Assembly: GCA_002831545.1 (NCBI GenBank)
Contig: CP025095.1
Span: 1,426,001-1,490,000 of the forward strand
Source: Streptococcus suis
Lineage (GTDB): Bacteria; Bacillota; Bacilli; Lactobacillales; Streptococcaceae
DNA length: 64,000 nt
Direction: 5' to 3'
The notes under the pieces were generated by a model, which saw nothing but the letters and a program-made list of their open reading frames with translations, was not told where the DNA came from and ran no database searches. Of this stretch, positions 9,758-18,151 are shown in pieces. Each line of letters begins with the position of its first letter. Positions within the stretch are counted from its first letter, which is position 1. Position numbers and translations under genes: made by a program.

Positions 9758-11044
9758 TTATTCTCCCAGTACTTTAAAGGTATTTAAGACAGTAAAGTCT
9801 GTTTCTTTACTCAATTTGTCTGTTACATTTTCCAACTGAGTCTTACTCATTTCATGGGTCACAATCACTAGACGGGCTGTTTCTCCATCTGCAGCTTGTT
9901 GCAGAATTTGCTTGAAGGAAATTTCTTCAGAATTGAAGATTTCTGCTAAACGAAGCATTTTTCCATTTTTATCAGGCGCATCAATTGAGAAATAATATTC
10001 GCTCTTCACATCGCTTGGGGCTGCCAATTGAAGTGGGCGGCTGTATTCATTGAAGGCTTTGCCGATAGTATTGTCTTTCAAGCGACGAACGATACGAATA
10101 ATGTCAGCCATAACACTTGTTGCAGTCGGTTTTTGCCCAGCGCCCGGTCCATAGTACATAGACTGGCCGATGCCGATAGATTCGACAAATACAGCATTCA
10201 TCACACCATTCACGCTTGCAAGTGGATGATTTTTCGGTAGGAAGGTTGGAGATACTTCGGCAGCAATACCAGAGGTAGTTTCTTGAATATCACCCACAAG
10301 TTTGATGACATAGCCCAACTCTTGTGCCACTGCTACATCTTCTGGCGTGATATTTGAAATACCCTTGTGTGCTACGTGTTCAAAATCAACTGTCATCCCG
10401 AAAGCAAATTGACTGAGGATAACAGCCTTGTAAGCCGCATCAATCCCCTCAACGTCATTTGTTGGGTCAGATTCTGCATAACCAAGTTCCTGTGCTGTTT
10501 GAAGAGCTTTTTCGTAAGTCCAGCCTTCATCAACCATCTTAGTCAACATGAAGTTTGAAGTACCATTCAATACACCGAGGATACGAGTCACCTTGTCAGC
10601 AGCCAATGAGTTAACCAAGGTACGCAAGATTGGAATACCACCTGCAACTGCAGCTTCATAATAAAGCGCAAGACCTTTCTCTTCAGCCAAGGCACGTAGT
10701 TCGCTACCATGAACAGCAAGTAAATCCTTGTTGGCTGTTACAATATGCTTGCCTGCTTCCAAGGCACGTGTAATAAATGTTTTTGCTGGCTCAATACGTC
10801 CCATCAGCTCAACGACAATGGCGATGTCTTCGTCAGCCAAAATGTCATCAATGTTTGTTACAAAATGATAGTCATGACCTGCAGCCAAGAGACGGTCTTT
10901 TTCTGCTTCATCCTTGACCAAAACCTTAGCAACTTCAATACTATCATGCGCAGCTTTCTCTATTTTTTCCTGGTTTTCTTCTAATAAAAATGGCACACCA
11001 CTCGCAACGGTTCCAAATCCTAATAATCCTATCTTAACTACCAT
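9758..11044 (-). CDS. hom: Homoserine dehydrogenase
   Basis: This 428-residue enzyme reduces aspartate semialdehyde to homoserine, feeding threonine and methionine synthesis. It has an N-terminal NAD(P) fold ([14 protein letters not shown]), the catalytic region ([33 protein letters not shown]) and a C-terminal ACT domain for feedback control (about residues 350-428). The start is ATG 11044, preceded by aaaggagag. The open frame runs 60 codons further upstream but would cross the promoter. Confidence 0.96.
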   Translation of the reverse strand: MVVKIGLLGFGTVASGVPFLLEENQEKIEKAAHDSIEVAKVLVKDEAEKDRLLAAGHDYHFVTNIDDILADEDIAIVVELMGRIEPAKTFITRALEAGKHIVTANKDLLAVHGSELRALAEEKGLALYYEAAVAGGIPILRTLVNSLAADKVTRILGVLNGTSNFMLTKMVDEGWTYEKALQTAQELGYAESDPTNDVEGIDAAYKAVILSQFAFGMTVDFEHVAHKGISNITPEDVAVAQELGYVIKLVGDIQETTSGIAAEVSPTFLPKNHPLASVNGVMNAVFVESIGIGQSMYYGPGAGQKPTATSVMADIIRIVRRLKDNTIGKAFNEYSRPLQLAAPSDVKSEYYFSIDAPDKNGKMLRLAEIFNSEEISFKQILQQAADGETARLVIVTHEMSKTQLENVTDKLSKETDFTVLNTFKVLGE

Positions 11045-11072
11045 GTGCTCTCCTTTAAAATGTATTTCTCCC

Positions 11073-11117
11073 ATTATAACAAATATTCTGACTATTTGGC
11101 AAAAAATTTGATATAAT
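11073..11117. promoter_or_regulatory. Divergent overlapping promoters of hom-thrB and the deacetylase gene
   Basis: On the minus strand TTGCCA (11097-11102), 18 bases, then TATAAT (11073-11078) serves hom. On the plus strand an extended -10, TTTGATATAAT (hexamer at 11112-11117), serves the deacetylase. The -10 of each lies outside the other, but their -35 regions occupy the same 20 bp, so both polymerases cannot bind at once. Confidence 0.7.
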
Positions 11118-11148
11118 TGTTTTAATATATGATTATGGAGATAAGATA

Positions 11149-12072
11149 ATGAAACATTCAAGAAGAGCCCGTCGAAGCCGCACACAAAAGAAACAACTTG
11201 TGCCAATGCTACTTGGTATCGCATTATTAGTAGTGACTCTACTATCTATTTTTCTAATCTTTCTAAAACAGCCATCTAAGCAACAAAGTGATTCCAAAGC
11301 TTCAACGGTAGAGACAACAACCAGTTCGAGTGTTATGACTTCAGAAAGTAGTGAAGTACAAACAGAAATCATTTGGGAACAACAAACTGAACCTATCAGA
11401 CTTCCAATCCTCATGTATCATGCCATTCACGTAATGGCTCCTGAGGAAGAAGCTAATGCGAATCTTATCGTAGATCCAACGACTTTCGAAAGTCATCTAA
11501 AAGCATTGCAAGATGCAGGTTACTATACTTTATCACCTGAAGAGGCTTATAAAGTATTGACAGAAAATGTCCTTCCTGCTGGCAAAAAGGTTGTATGGCT
11601 AACCTTTGACGATAGCCTCTGGGATTTTTATAGTTATGCCTACCCATTGCTTAAGCAATATCAAATGAAGGCAACCAACAATGTCATTACAGGATTTACT
11701 GAATATGGACAAGCAGGGCACCTTACTCTTGAACAAATCAAGGAAATGCAGACCGCAGGGTTCTCCTTCCAAGGGCATACCGTCAACCATCCTGATTTAG
11801 AGTATAGTTCTATCGAGGATCAAACAAATGAACTTACTTCCTCTAAAGCCTATCTTGACAGCCAATTAAATCAAGAAACCATCGCTATCGCCTACCCTGG
11901 TGGACGATACTCAGCAGATACAGTAGCCTTAACTGAACAAGCTGGCTACAAACTTGGTGTGACTACTAACAACGGCTTGGCTTCTGCTAGTGACGGATTA
12001 CTGACTCTCAATCGTGTCCGCATCCTCCCAACCACTACCGCTGAGGGACTATTATCCGAAATTTCCTATTAA
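11149..12072 (+). CDS. Membrane-anchored polysaccharide deacetylase (NodB-type)
   Basis: This 307-residue protein has an N-terminal transmembrane anchor (about residues 20-39) after a basic head ([13 protein letters not shown]), a Ser/Thr-rich linker, and an extracellular NodB domain. Catalytic motifs are visible: [18 protein letters not shown] (Asp dyad; a Gly is usual after FDD), GHTVNHPDL (the two metal-binding His) and IAYPGGRYS. It probably removes acetyl groups from cell-wall or surface glycans, possibly peptidoglycan GlcNAc, which lowers lysozyme sensitivity. The exact substrate is not shown by sequence. The ATG at 11149 follows ggag. Confidence 0.88.
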   Translation: MKHSRRARRSRTQKKQLVPMLLGIALLVVTLLSIFLIFLKQPSKQQSDSKASTVETTTSSSVMTSESSEVQTEIIWEQQTEPIRLPILMYHAIHVMAPEEEANANLIVDPTTFESHLKALQDAGYYTLSPEEAYKVLTENVLPAGKKVVWLTFDDSLWDFYSYAYPLLKQYQMKATNNVITGFTEYGQAGHLTLEQIKEMQTAGFSFQGHTVNHPDLEYSSIEDQTNELTSSKAYLDSQLNQETIAIAYPGGRYSADTVALTEQAGYKLGVTTNNGLASASDGLLTLNRVRILPTTTAEGLLSEISY

Positions 12073-12096
12073 TTTTCACAAACATGTATATGAGAA

Positions 12097-12130
12097 AACT
12101 CCCTGTCACTGACAAGGGAGTTCGTTTTTT
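12097..12130. terminator. Bidirectional terminator
   Basis: The stem aactccct(g)tc / gacaagggagtt with a short loop is followed by T6 on the plus strand and TTTTC on the minus strand. It separates the convergent deacetylase and ABC exporter genes. Confidence 0.85.
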
Positions 12131-13899
12131 TATTTGGATTCACTAAACTGACTTTGATACAGATTATAATAGAAACCTTTGTCTGCCAAAAGACTTTCAT
12201 GGTTACCTTGTTCGATAATCTGTCCATCTTTCAAGACCAAAATCTTATCAGCTTCCTGAATGGTTGATAAGCGGTGAGCAATAACGAAACTTGTCCGCCC
12301 TTTCATCAACCGTTTCATGGCCTTTTGAATCAAGAGTTCCAAACGGGTATCAACTGAGGAAGTCGCTTCGTCAAGAATCAGAATAGCAGGATCCGCCAAC
12401 AAGGCACGCGCAATAGTCAAAAGCTGTTTCTGACCTTGGGAAATATTGCTGGATTCCTGGTTCATTTCCATATTATAACCGCCAGGCAGGGTACGGATAA
12501 AGTGGTCAACGTTGGCAGCTTTGGCAGCCTCCACAATTTCCTCATCTGTCGCATCCAGACGTCCAAAACGCAGATTTTCCTTGATGGTCCCTTCATAAAG
12601 CCAAGCATCCTGCAAGACCATACCAAATTGACTACGGTAGGATTGACGGGAAATATTTCGAATGTCCTGACCATCCACCTTGATAGAACCTGATGTGACA
12701 TCGTAGAAACGCATGAGCAAGTTGATAAGAGTAGTCTTACCAGCCCCTGTTGGACCAACGATGGCCACCATCTCACCGGGTTGAACATCCAGATTAAAGT
12801 TACGGATAAGCGGCTTGTCTTCTGAATAACCAAATTCGACCTGTTCAAAGCTAACTTGTCCGGTCAGACTAGCTGTCAACTCTAGTGCATTGGCGTCTTC
12901 TTCGTCAAGTTCATCTAAGACTGAAAAGATGCGTTCAAGGGAGGATTTGGCAGACTGCAACTGTGGTGCCAACTGGGTCAAGGTTTGGACTGGCTGAGAA
13001 ATCTGCCAGACGTATTGGACGAAAGCCTGCATATTACCGACCGTCAATGTGCCTGCAAGAACTTTCAATCCAGATAGCAGGGCGACGACAACATAGGCGA
13101 TGTTTGAGAAGCCGTGAACTAGAGGCATGAGCAAACCAGACATGAAACTAGCCTTGAAACCAACTTCCTGCAAATCTGCGGTAATCTGGCGAAACTCTTC
13201 TGTAGAAATTTCTTCACGGCCGTAAAGTTTGAGAACGTTAAAACCAGTCAGATTTTCTTGGACAAAGCCGTTCAAACGACCTAGGGCATCAGCCTGCTGC
13301 TTGAAATATGGCTGGGATTTGCCCATGACAAACTTAGAACCAAAATAGGTCACTGGAACCAAGGTTACGACTACAAGTGCTAGGGATACATCCAACCAGA
13401 AACACATGAAAATGGCTAGAGAGAGGGTCAGAACGGCATTGACTAGCTGGAGAAAACTTTGTTGCAGGGCGTTTGAAACAGTCTCCACATCGCTTGTAAA
13501 ACGTCCGAGTAAATCACCATACTGGTGCTTGTCAAAATAAGATACTGGAATCTTGTTAATTTTGTGGCTCAAGTCCTGACGTAGTTCCTTAGTTGCTCCC
13601 TGCACTGCCTTGGTCATAAAATAGTTAGAACCGTAGGCACCGATTTCATATAGAAGGGCGCGAAGGGCATAGATGGCAAGCATGATAGCAATGTAGGAAT
13701 AGTTAATCTGCGCTCCTTCTACTCCATTTGCTATGTCTAACAAATTCTTGGTCAATTCTGTAATGATTAGTCCCAGTACAAAGGGTTCTAAGGCATTCAT
13801 AACTGCGCTAATGGTCTTTAGAAAAACGGCTAAAAATACAGAAGATTTGTAACGACGCAAATAGTCCCAAACACGGGTAAATACTGATCTATTCTTCAT
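12130..13899 (-). CDS. ABC exporter half-transporter, subunit with the catalytic glutamate
   Basis: This 589-residue protein has an N-terminal six-helix exporter domain (about residues 1-330) and a C-terminal ATPase domain. Walker A is GPTGAGKTT and Walker B is AILILDEATSSVD with an intact catalytic Glu, but the signature is ISQGQKQ rather than LSGGQ. Its neighbour has the opposite pattern, so the pair should form one heterodimer with one consensus and one degenerate ATP site. Such streptococcal pairs include multidrug exporters; the substrate here is unknown. It starts 8 bp after the partner stop. Confidence 0.9.
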   Translation of the reverse strand: MKNRSVFTRVWDYLRRYKSSVFLAVFLKTISAVMNALEPFVLGLIITELTKNLLDIANGVEGAQINYSYIAIMLAIYALRALLYEIGAYGSNYFMTKAVQGATKELRQDLSHKINKIPVSYFDKHQYGDLLGRFTSDVETVSNALQQSFLQLVNAVLTLSLAIFMCFWLDVSLALVVVTLVPVTYFGSKFVMGKSQPYFKQQADALGRLNGFVQENLTGFNVLKLYGREEISTEEFRQITADLQEVGFKASFMSGLLMPLVHGFSNIAYVVVALLSGLKVLAGTLTVGNMQAFVQYVWQISQPVQTLTQLAPQLQSAKSSLERIFSVLDELDEEDANALELTASLTGQVSFEQVEFGYSEDKPLIRNFNLDVQPGEMVAIVGPTGAGKTTLINLLMRFYDVTSGSIKVDGQDIRNISRQSYRSQFGMVLQDAWLYEGTIKENLRFGRLDATDEEIVEAAKAANVDHFIRTLPGGYNMEMNQESSNISQGQKQLLTIARALLADPAILILDEATSSVDTRLELLIQKAMKRLMKGRTSFVIAHRLSTIQEADKILVLKDGQIIEQGNHESLLADKGFYYNLYQSQFSESK

Positions 13900-13907
13900 A
13901 ATTCCTC

Positions 13908-15644
13908 CTATTCTTCTGTTAACGATTGACGGTTAAGCTGAGAATTGGCGATTTCTCGATAAATCTCATTGCTTTCCATCAATTCATTGTGGGTGCCGCG
14001 GCCAACGATTTCACCTTCGTTCAGCACGATAATCTGGTCAGCATCCATAATGGTCCCGACCCGCTGAGCCACAATCAGTACCGTCGCATTCTCTGTCACT
14101 TCCTTCAAACGAGCCCGCAAAACTGCATCCGTCTTATAGTCCAAGGCAGAGAAGGAATCATCAAAGATGTAGATATCCGGCTGCTTGACAATGGCACGGG
14201 CAATGGACAAACGTTGTTTTTGACCACCTGAAAGGTTACTTCCGCCCTCTGCCAAGTGGGTGTCAAACTGCTCTTCCTTGCTCTCGATAAAGTCTCTGGC
14301 CTGGGCCACATCCGCCGCCTCATGCAACTCTGCCAAACTTGCGTCCATCTTCCCGTATTTGAGATTTTCCGCGATGGTTCCAGTAAATAGCAGAGCTTTC
14401 TGCGGAATAAAGCCTATCTTGCTGCGGAGTGCCTTTAGATTGTAACGTCTGACATCCACCCCGTCTACCAAGATTCGTCCTAGTGTCACATCATAGAAAC
14501 GTGGAATCAAGTTGACCAAGGAAGACTTACCAGAACCCGTTGAACCAATAAAGGCAATCGTTTCACCAGGCTTAGCTTTGAAGGAAATATTGTGTAGCAC
14601 AGGCGACTCAGTCTCACCAGGATAGGCGAAGGTCACATTTTCAAATTCCAGATAACCACGAGTATCTGTTTCAGTAATACCGTCCTCATTCTTAGAAATA
14701 GAGATAGGCATGTCCAAAACTTCTTGGATACGCTGACTAGACACCGACATACGCGGATACATGTTAAACAAGTTAGCAAAGAGCAAGAATGAGAAAAGTG
14801 CATGGAAACTGTATTCAATAAAGGCTACCAAATCCCCAATCTGCAGACTGCCACCTTTCAAAGGAGGCAGGGCAAACCAGACAATAGCCACTATCATGGC
14901 AATAATAATCTGTACAAATAGTGGCTCTGTCAGCCCTGTCAAATTAAAGAGTTTTTTGGATGTTTCAGTATATTCTTCATTGACCTCTGCAAAACGAGTT
15001 TCTTGGAACTCTTCACGCGTAAAGGCACGAATGACCCGTAAGCCCATGAGATTTTCACGAACATATTGGTTAATCGTATCCAATCGTTTCTGTTGCTTTT
15101 CAGAAAGAGGACGAGTTTTAGTGGCTACGTAGAAAATAACAACAACCAAAAATGGCATGGCTACTGCTACTGTCCAAGCCAGACTTGGACTGGTTACCAA
15201 GGTCATGATGACAGAGGCAATCATCATTAAAGGTGTGATAATTCCCAGTTTCAATACCATCTCCGCAAACTGCATCAAAACAAAAGCATCGTTGGTCATG
15301 CGAGCCACAAGAGAAGAAACACCAATCTGCTCATATTCATGATGAGAATAGTCCTGAATTTTTTCGTACAGATCATTTCGAATATCTTTGACGATGTTAG
15401 TAGTCAACTTTCCAGCTGCATAGGCAAGTGTCACTCGACCAACAATACCGAGCAAAACAATCAAGCCCATCATGCCTGCCCAGAAATATAATTGATCAAC
15501 ATTGTTTTTTGTAATCCCTTGGTCAATCATTCTTGCCAAAAATGTCGGCAAGCCCAAGTTAACTACAATGAATAGGAAAGCCCCCAACAAGTCCAAAGCA
15601 ATCCACTTGGGGTATTTTTTCAAATAGGTCCAAATCAGATTCAT
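13908..15644 (-). CDS. ABC exporter half-transporter, subunit with a degenerate Walker B
   Basis: This 578-residue protein has an exporter membrane domain then an ATPase domain. Walker A is GSTGSGKSS and the signature is a canonical LSGGQKQR, but Walker B reads IYIFDDSFSALD, so Asp replaces the catalytic Glu. Together with the neighbour this gives a functional site (its LSGGQ with the partner Glu) and a degenerate site. The start is put at the second of two adjacent ATG codons (15644), seven bases from aagga; ATG 15647 is equally possible. A longer frame to 15692 has no ribosome site. Confidence 0.9.
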   Translation of the reverse strand: MNLIWTYLKKYPKWIALDLLGAFLFIVVNLGLPTFLARMIDQGITKNNVDQLYFWAGMMGLIVLLGIVGRVTLAYAAGKLTTNIVKDIRNDLYEKIQDYSHHEYEQIGVSSLVARMTNDAFVLMQFAEMVLKLGIITPLMMIASVIMTLVTSPSLAWTVAVAMPFLVVVIFYVATKTRPLSEKQQKRLDTINQYVRENLMGLRVIRAFTREEFQETRFAEVNEEYTETSKKLFNLTGLTEPLFVQIIIAMIVAIVWFALPPLKGGSLQIGDLVAFIEYSFHALFSFLLFANLFNMYPRMSVSSQRIQEVLDMPISISKNEDGITETDTRGYLEFENVTFAYPGETESPVLHNISFKAKPGETIAFIGSTGSGKSSLVNLIPRFYDVTLGRILVDGVDVRRYNLKALRSKIGFIPQKALLFTGTIAENLKYGKMDASLAELHEAADVAQARDFIESKEEQFDTHLAEGGSNLSGGQKQRLSIARAIVKQPDIYIFDDSFSALDYKTDAVLRARLKEVTENATVLIVAQRVGTIMDADQIIVLNEGEIVGRGTHNELMESNEIYREIANSQLNRQSLTEE

Positions 15645-15666
15645 CATTTCTTCCTTTCTATATGTT

Positions 15667-15716
15667 AAAAAGGGGCTAGGCCCCTTTGTCAACGTTAAAA
15701 GCCACCAAATGGTGAC
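15667..15716 (-). terminator. Tandem terminators after khpA
   Basis: Two hairpins follow khpA on the minus strand: gtcacc-attt-ggtggc followed by TTTT, then aaaggggc-cta-gccccttt followed by a T-run. They end the rpsP-khpA transcript before the exporter operon. Confidence 0.8.
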
Positions 15717-15719
15717 TTT

Positions 15720-15962
15720 CTATTCTTTCTCGTCGATCACTAAACGAACTTTTTTATCACTTGTTGGAACAGAGTAGACAATCGTTCTGATTGCAGAAAT
15801 TGTGCGTCCTTTTTTCCCAATGATACGTCCAATATCAGATTTATCCAAATCCAAATGATATTCTAAAAATTCAGGTGTATCAACAATTTTAATTGTCAAG
15901 CTATCAGGCTGTGAAATCAAAGGTTTCACAATCGCAATAATGAGATTTTCAATCATGTCCAT
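15720..15962 (-). CDS. khpA: KH-domain RNA-binding protein KhpA
   Basis: This 80-residue protein is a single KH domain. The RNA-contacting GxxG loop is GKKG in [17 protein letters not shown]. In streptococci KhpA pairs with KhpB and acts in RNA binding and control of division and elongation. Its position right after rpsP is the conserved one in Firmicutes. Met1 or Met3 could be the start. Confidence 0.93.
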   Translation of the reverse strand: MDMIENLIIAIVKPLISQPDSLTIKIVDTPEFLEYHLDLDKSDIGRIIGKKGRTISAIRTIVYSVPTSDKKVRLVIDEKE

Positions 15963-15983
15963 AAGTGTTCTCGCTTACTGTTC

Positions 15984-16256
15984 TTATTTAGAGAATTTTT
16001 GCTCGTGGAATTTCTTCAATACGCCAGCATTTGAAAGAAGGCTACGAACTGTATCAGATGGTTGTGCACCTTTTGCCAACCACTCAAGTACACGCTCTTC
16101 TTTAAGAGTTACTGAGTTTTCAGCCAAAAGTGGGTTGTAAGTACCAACAGTTTCGATGAAACGACCATCACGTGGTGCACGTGAATCTGCAACGTTGATA
16201 CGGTAGAAAGGTTTCTTTTTAGAACCCATACGAGTCAAACGGATTTTTACTGCCAT
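15984..16256 (-). CDS. rpsP: 30S ribosomal protein S16
   Basis: This 90-residue protein begins [19 protein letters not shown] and continues with the family segment [14 protein letters not shown]. The true start is ATG 16256; the open frame extends 20 codons upstream into the leader without support. It lies 21 bp before khpA and shares its strong promoter. Confidence 0.97.
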   Translation of the reverse strand: MAVKIRLTRMGSKKKPFYRINVADSRAPRDGRFIETVGTYNPLLAENSVTLKEERVLEWLAKGAQPSDTVRSLLSNAGVLKKFHEQKFSK

Positions 16257-16323
16257 TTTTAAATGTTCTCTTTTCTTTGTATTTTTATTCGGTGAAATAG
16301 CAGAGCTATTTAGCACATGTTCT

Positions 16324-16368
16324 ATTATACCACACTTTGACAGGGTGTCAAGAAAAAAACTTGACAGG
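16324..16368 (-). promoter_or_regulatory. Strong rpsP promoter with overlapping inverted repeats
   Basis: The minus strand reads TTGACA (16346-16351), 16 bases, then TATAAT (16324-16329) with a TG extension. The -35 sits inside an inverted repeat (cttgaca-ccc-tgtcaaag, 16335-16352), and another copy of the half-site (16360-16366) lies just upstream across a seven-T spacer. This could be an operator or a hairpin that ends the upstream DUF4298 transcript. Confidence 0.75.
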
Positions 16369-16380
16369 TTTTAAAAAATT

Positions 16381-16689
16381 TTATTGTTCTAGCATATCTG
16401 CTAGTTCTCTCAGGTGACTTGCTAGATTTGTACGGTCAAACAATAAATTATAGACTCCATCTTCACTCAATACTCCGCAAGGAATACCATTGAAATAACC
16501 CTTATTAGATAAATCAAGATCTTCCATATAGGTCTGGCTCTGGTAATAATCTAATAACTGTAAATAAGTCGATTGTTCCTGGTTGAGTTGTGCCAGACTA
16601 TCGGAAAGGGACTGGTTCAGCTCTAGCTGTCTGTTAAATATTTTTTCCATTTCCTCTACACGTTTTCTTGCTTCCATAATATTTTTCAT
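16381..16689 (-). CDS. DUF4298-type coiled-coil protein
   Basis: This 102-residue soluble protein has a helical, Gln/Glu-rich first half (MEARKRVEEMEKIFNRQLE onward) likely to form a coiled coil. The C-terminal part, with a single Cys in GIPCGVLSEDGVYNLLFD, resembles DUF4298 proteins found next to pcp in streptococci. The function is unknown. Its ATG overlaps the pcp stop (ATGA), so it is the third gene of a coupled operon. Confidence 0.75.
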   Translation of the reverse strand: MKNIMEARKRVEEMEKIFNRQLELNQSLSDSLAQLNQEQSTYLQLLDYYQSQTYMEDLDLSNKGYFNGIPCGVLSEDGVYNLLFDRTNLASHLRELADMLEQ

Positions 16690-17336
16690 CAGTGTGTACT
16701 ACCACCACCCTTTTTAATATCCTCTTTATCCCTATATTCAACAATCGCTCCTATAGCTACTTCAACTCCTCTTACAATATCGTTCAAAGACATGGAAGCC
16801 AGTCCTGGCTTGTCGACAACCTGCTCTGGCAAGAAGGGAATATGGAGAAAACCGACCTTAGTCTTTGGAAATTGTTTCTCCGCCAAGTAAAGAGCTTGAT
16901 ACATGAGATGGTTGCAGACAAAGGTCCCAGCAGTATTAGAAACAGAAGCTGGAAGCCCAATCTTATGAATAGCTTCAACCATTGCTTTGATGGGTAAGGT
17001 GGAGAAATAAGCAGGCTGACCATCTTCTCGAATCGTTCTATCAATCGGCTGTTGCCCTTCATTGTCTGGAATGCGTGCATCGTCTTGGTTAATGGCTATA
17101 CGCTCAGGAGTTAAATCAACTCGCCCACCAGCCTGACCAATACATAGTACCGCATCAGGTAAATGTTCTGCCATTTTCTCCTCTAAAACATCCGCAGCCT
17201 TGTCAAAAACAGTCGGAATCTCTACAAGAATAATCTCTGCACCAGCAATGGTCTTAGGTAGAGATTTTATCGTTTCCAAGGCTGGGTTAATAGGCTCGCC
17301 ACCAAAGGGATCAAAGCCTGTTACGATGATTTTCAT
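16689..17336 (-). CDS. pcp: Pyroglutamyl-peptidase I
   Basis: This 215-residue cytoplasmic cysteine peptidase removes N-terminal pyroglutamate. The Cys active site is in [13 protein letters not shown], the Glu in [16 protein letters not shown], and the His in [12 protein letters not shown]. Length and motifs are standard. The start overlaps the preceding methyltransferase stop (ATGA), and ggaggagg lies inside that gene. Confidence 0.95.
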   Translation of the reverse strand: MKIIVTGFDPFGGEPINPALETIKSLPKTIAGAEIILVEIPTVFDKAADVLEEKMAEHLPDAVLCIGQAGGRVDLTPERIAINQDDARIPDNEGQQPIDRTIREDGQPAYFSTLPIKAMVEAIHKIGLPASVSNTAGTFVCNHLMYQALYLAEKQFPKTKVGFLHIPFLPEQVVDKPGLASMSLNDIVRGVEVAIGAIVEYRDKEDIKKGGGSTH

Positions 17337-18094
17337 ACTTCCTCCTCCAAAATAATTTCTCCGTAGTGAAATTTTTGATTAGGTCTGACATGACGTTTAA
17401 AGCCAAATTCTTCAAAGACCTGATCTCTAAAATGAGCCTTTATTATCAATTTCTTCCTAGCTACTCGTTTAGCCTCAGATACAATTTCCTCCGTTAAACG
17501 GCTTCTGTCAGCTAAAGTAGACAAGCCAGAAAGATTTTGTGATTCCTTGATTTCTTCTGAAAACATGGGATCAAAGTAAATGACATCAACAGACTTATCT
17601 ATTTGCCCTTTCAAATAAGTCAAACTATCTGTCCAAATTGTCTGGATAGATTTCATGGCTCGATTGACCTCTTGCAGCCCACTATCAAAATCCTGTAAAC
17701 CTCGACTCACAATAAAGTGCACTAGCTTAGAACTTTCCAAGGCTGTCACCCGATGACCAGCACTTGCTAACACAATGCTATCAGATCCCAAGCCCATAGT
17801 ACAGTCTATTATTGATTGTTTTTCTTTTCCAAGTAATTCTAAAAGCGGATCTCTTCCAGACTTAATCCGCAACATGGCAGTATCTGGGTGGAAAAATAAA
17901 ACCTGCCCACCCCTCTGTTCTAGTATCAATTTATCCTTATAAAGAACCAAGACAGCCTCGTAGGTACCTAACATTTTTCCAACCGACTGCTTCTTTCTTT
18001 CCTTGTATTCAATTCCCAGTTCACTGGCAATCCGTCTAGCTCTATAGACCAGCCCCTCATCCATCCCAAGACTAGTTGTTACAATCATTTTCAT
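17333..18094 (-). CDS. Class I SAM-dependent methyltransferase, RsmJ-like
   Basis: This 253-residue protein carries a Rossmann methyltransferase core: motif [20 protein letters not shown], an acidic ribose-binding turn VTALESS, and the motif IV-like YFDPMFSE. The last resembles RsmJ, which methylates G1516 of 16S rRNA. The fit to RsmJ is by motif only, so it may be a relative with another target. The ATG lies only seven bases after a -10 hexamer, so the mRNA may be leaderless. Confidence 0.75.
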   Translation of the reverse strand: MKMIVTTSLGMDEGLVYRARRIASELGIEYKERKKQSVGKMLGTYEAVLVLYKDKLILEQRGGQVLFFHPDTAMLRIKSGRDPLLELLGKEKQSIIDCTMGLGSDSIVLASAGHRVTALESSKLVHFIVSRGLQDFDSGLQEVNRAMKSIQTIWTDSLTYLKGQIDKSVDVIYFDPMFSEEIKESQNLSGLSTLADRSRLTEEIVSEAKRVARKKLIIKAHFRDQVFEEFGFKRHVRPNQKFHYGEIILEEEV

Positions 18095-18101
18095 ACTCTT
18101 C

Positions 18102-18143
18102 AGTATATCAAAAAATCAGGACGAACTCAAAGCTCATCCTGAT
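18102..18143 (-). promoter_or_regulatory. Promoter of the methyltransferase operon, close to a hairpin at 18110-18143
   Basis: The minus strand has an extended -10, TTTGATATACT (hexamer 18102-18107), seven bases before ATG 18094. On the plus strand atcagga/tcctgat forms a hairpin. Read on the minus strand it would end in TTTTTT just before the -10. The stem could act as a terminator only for minus-strand transcripts coming from upstream (higher coordinates). Confidence 0.55.
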
Positions 18144-18151
18144 AGTATCTT

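Noticed and set aside
9758..11224. Long N-terminal extension of Hom
   Set aside because: It crosses both promoters. ATG 11044 has aaaggagag and matches the family start.
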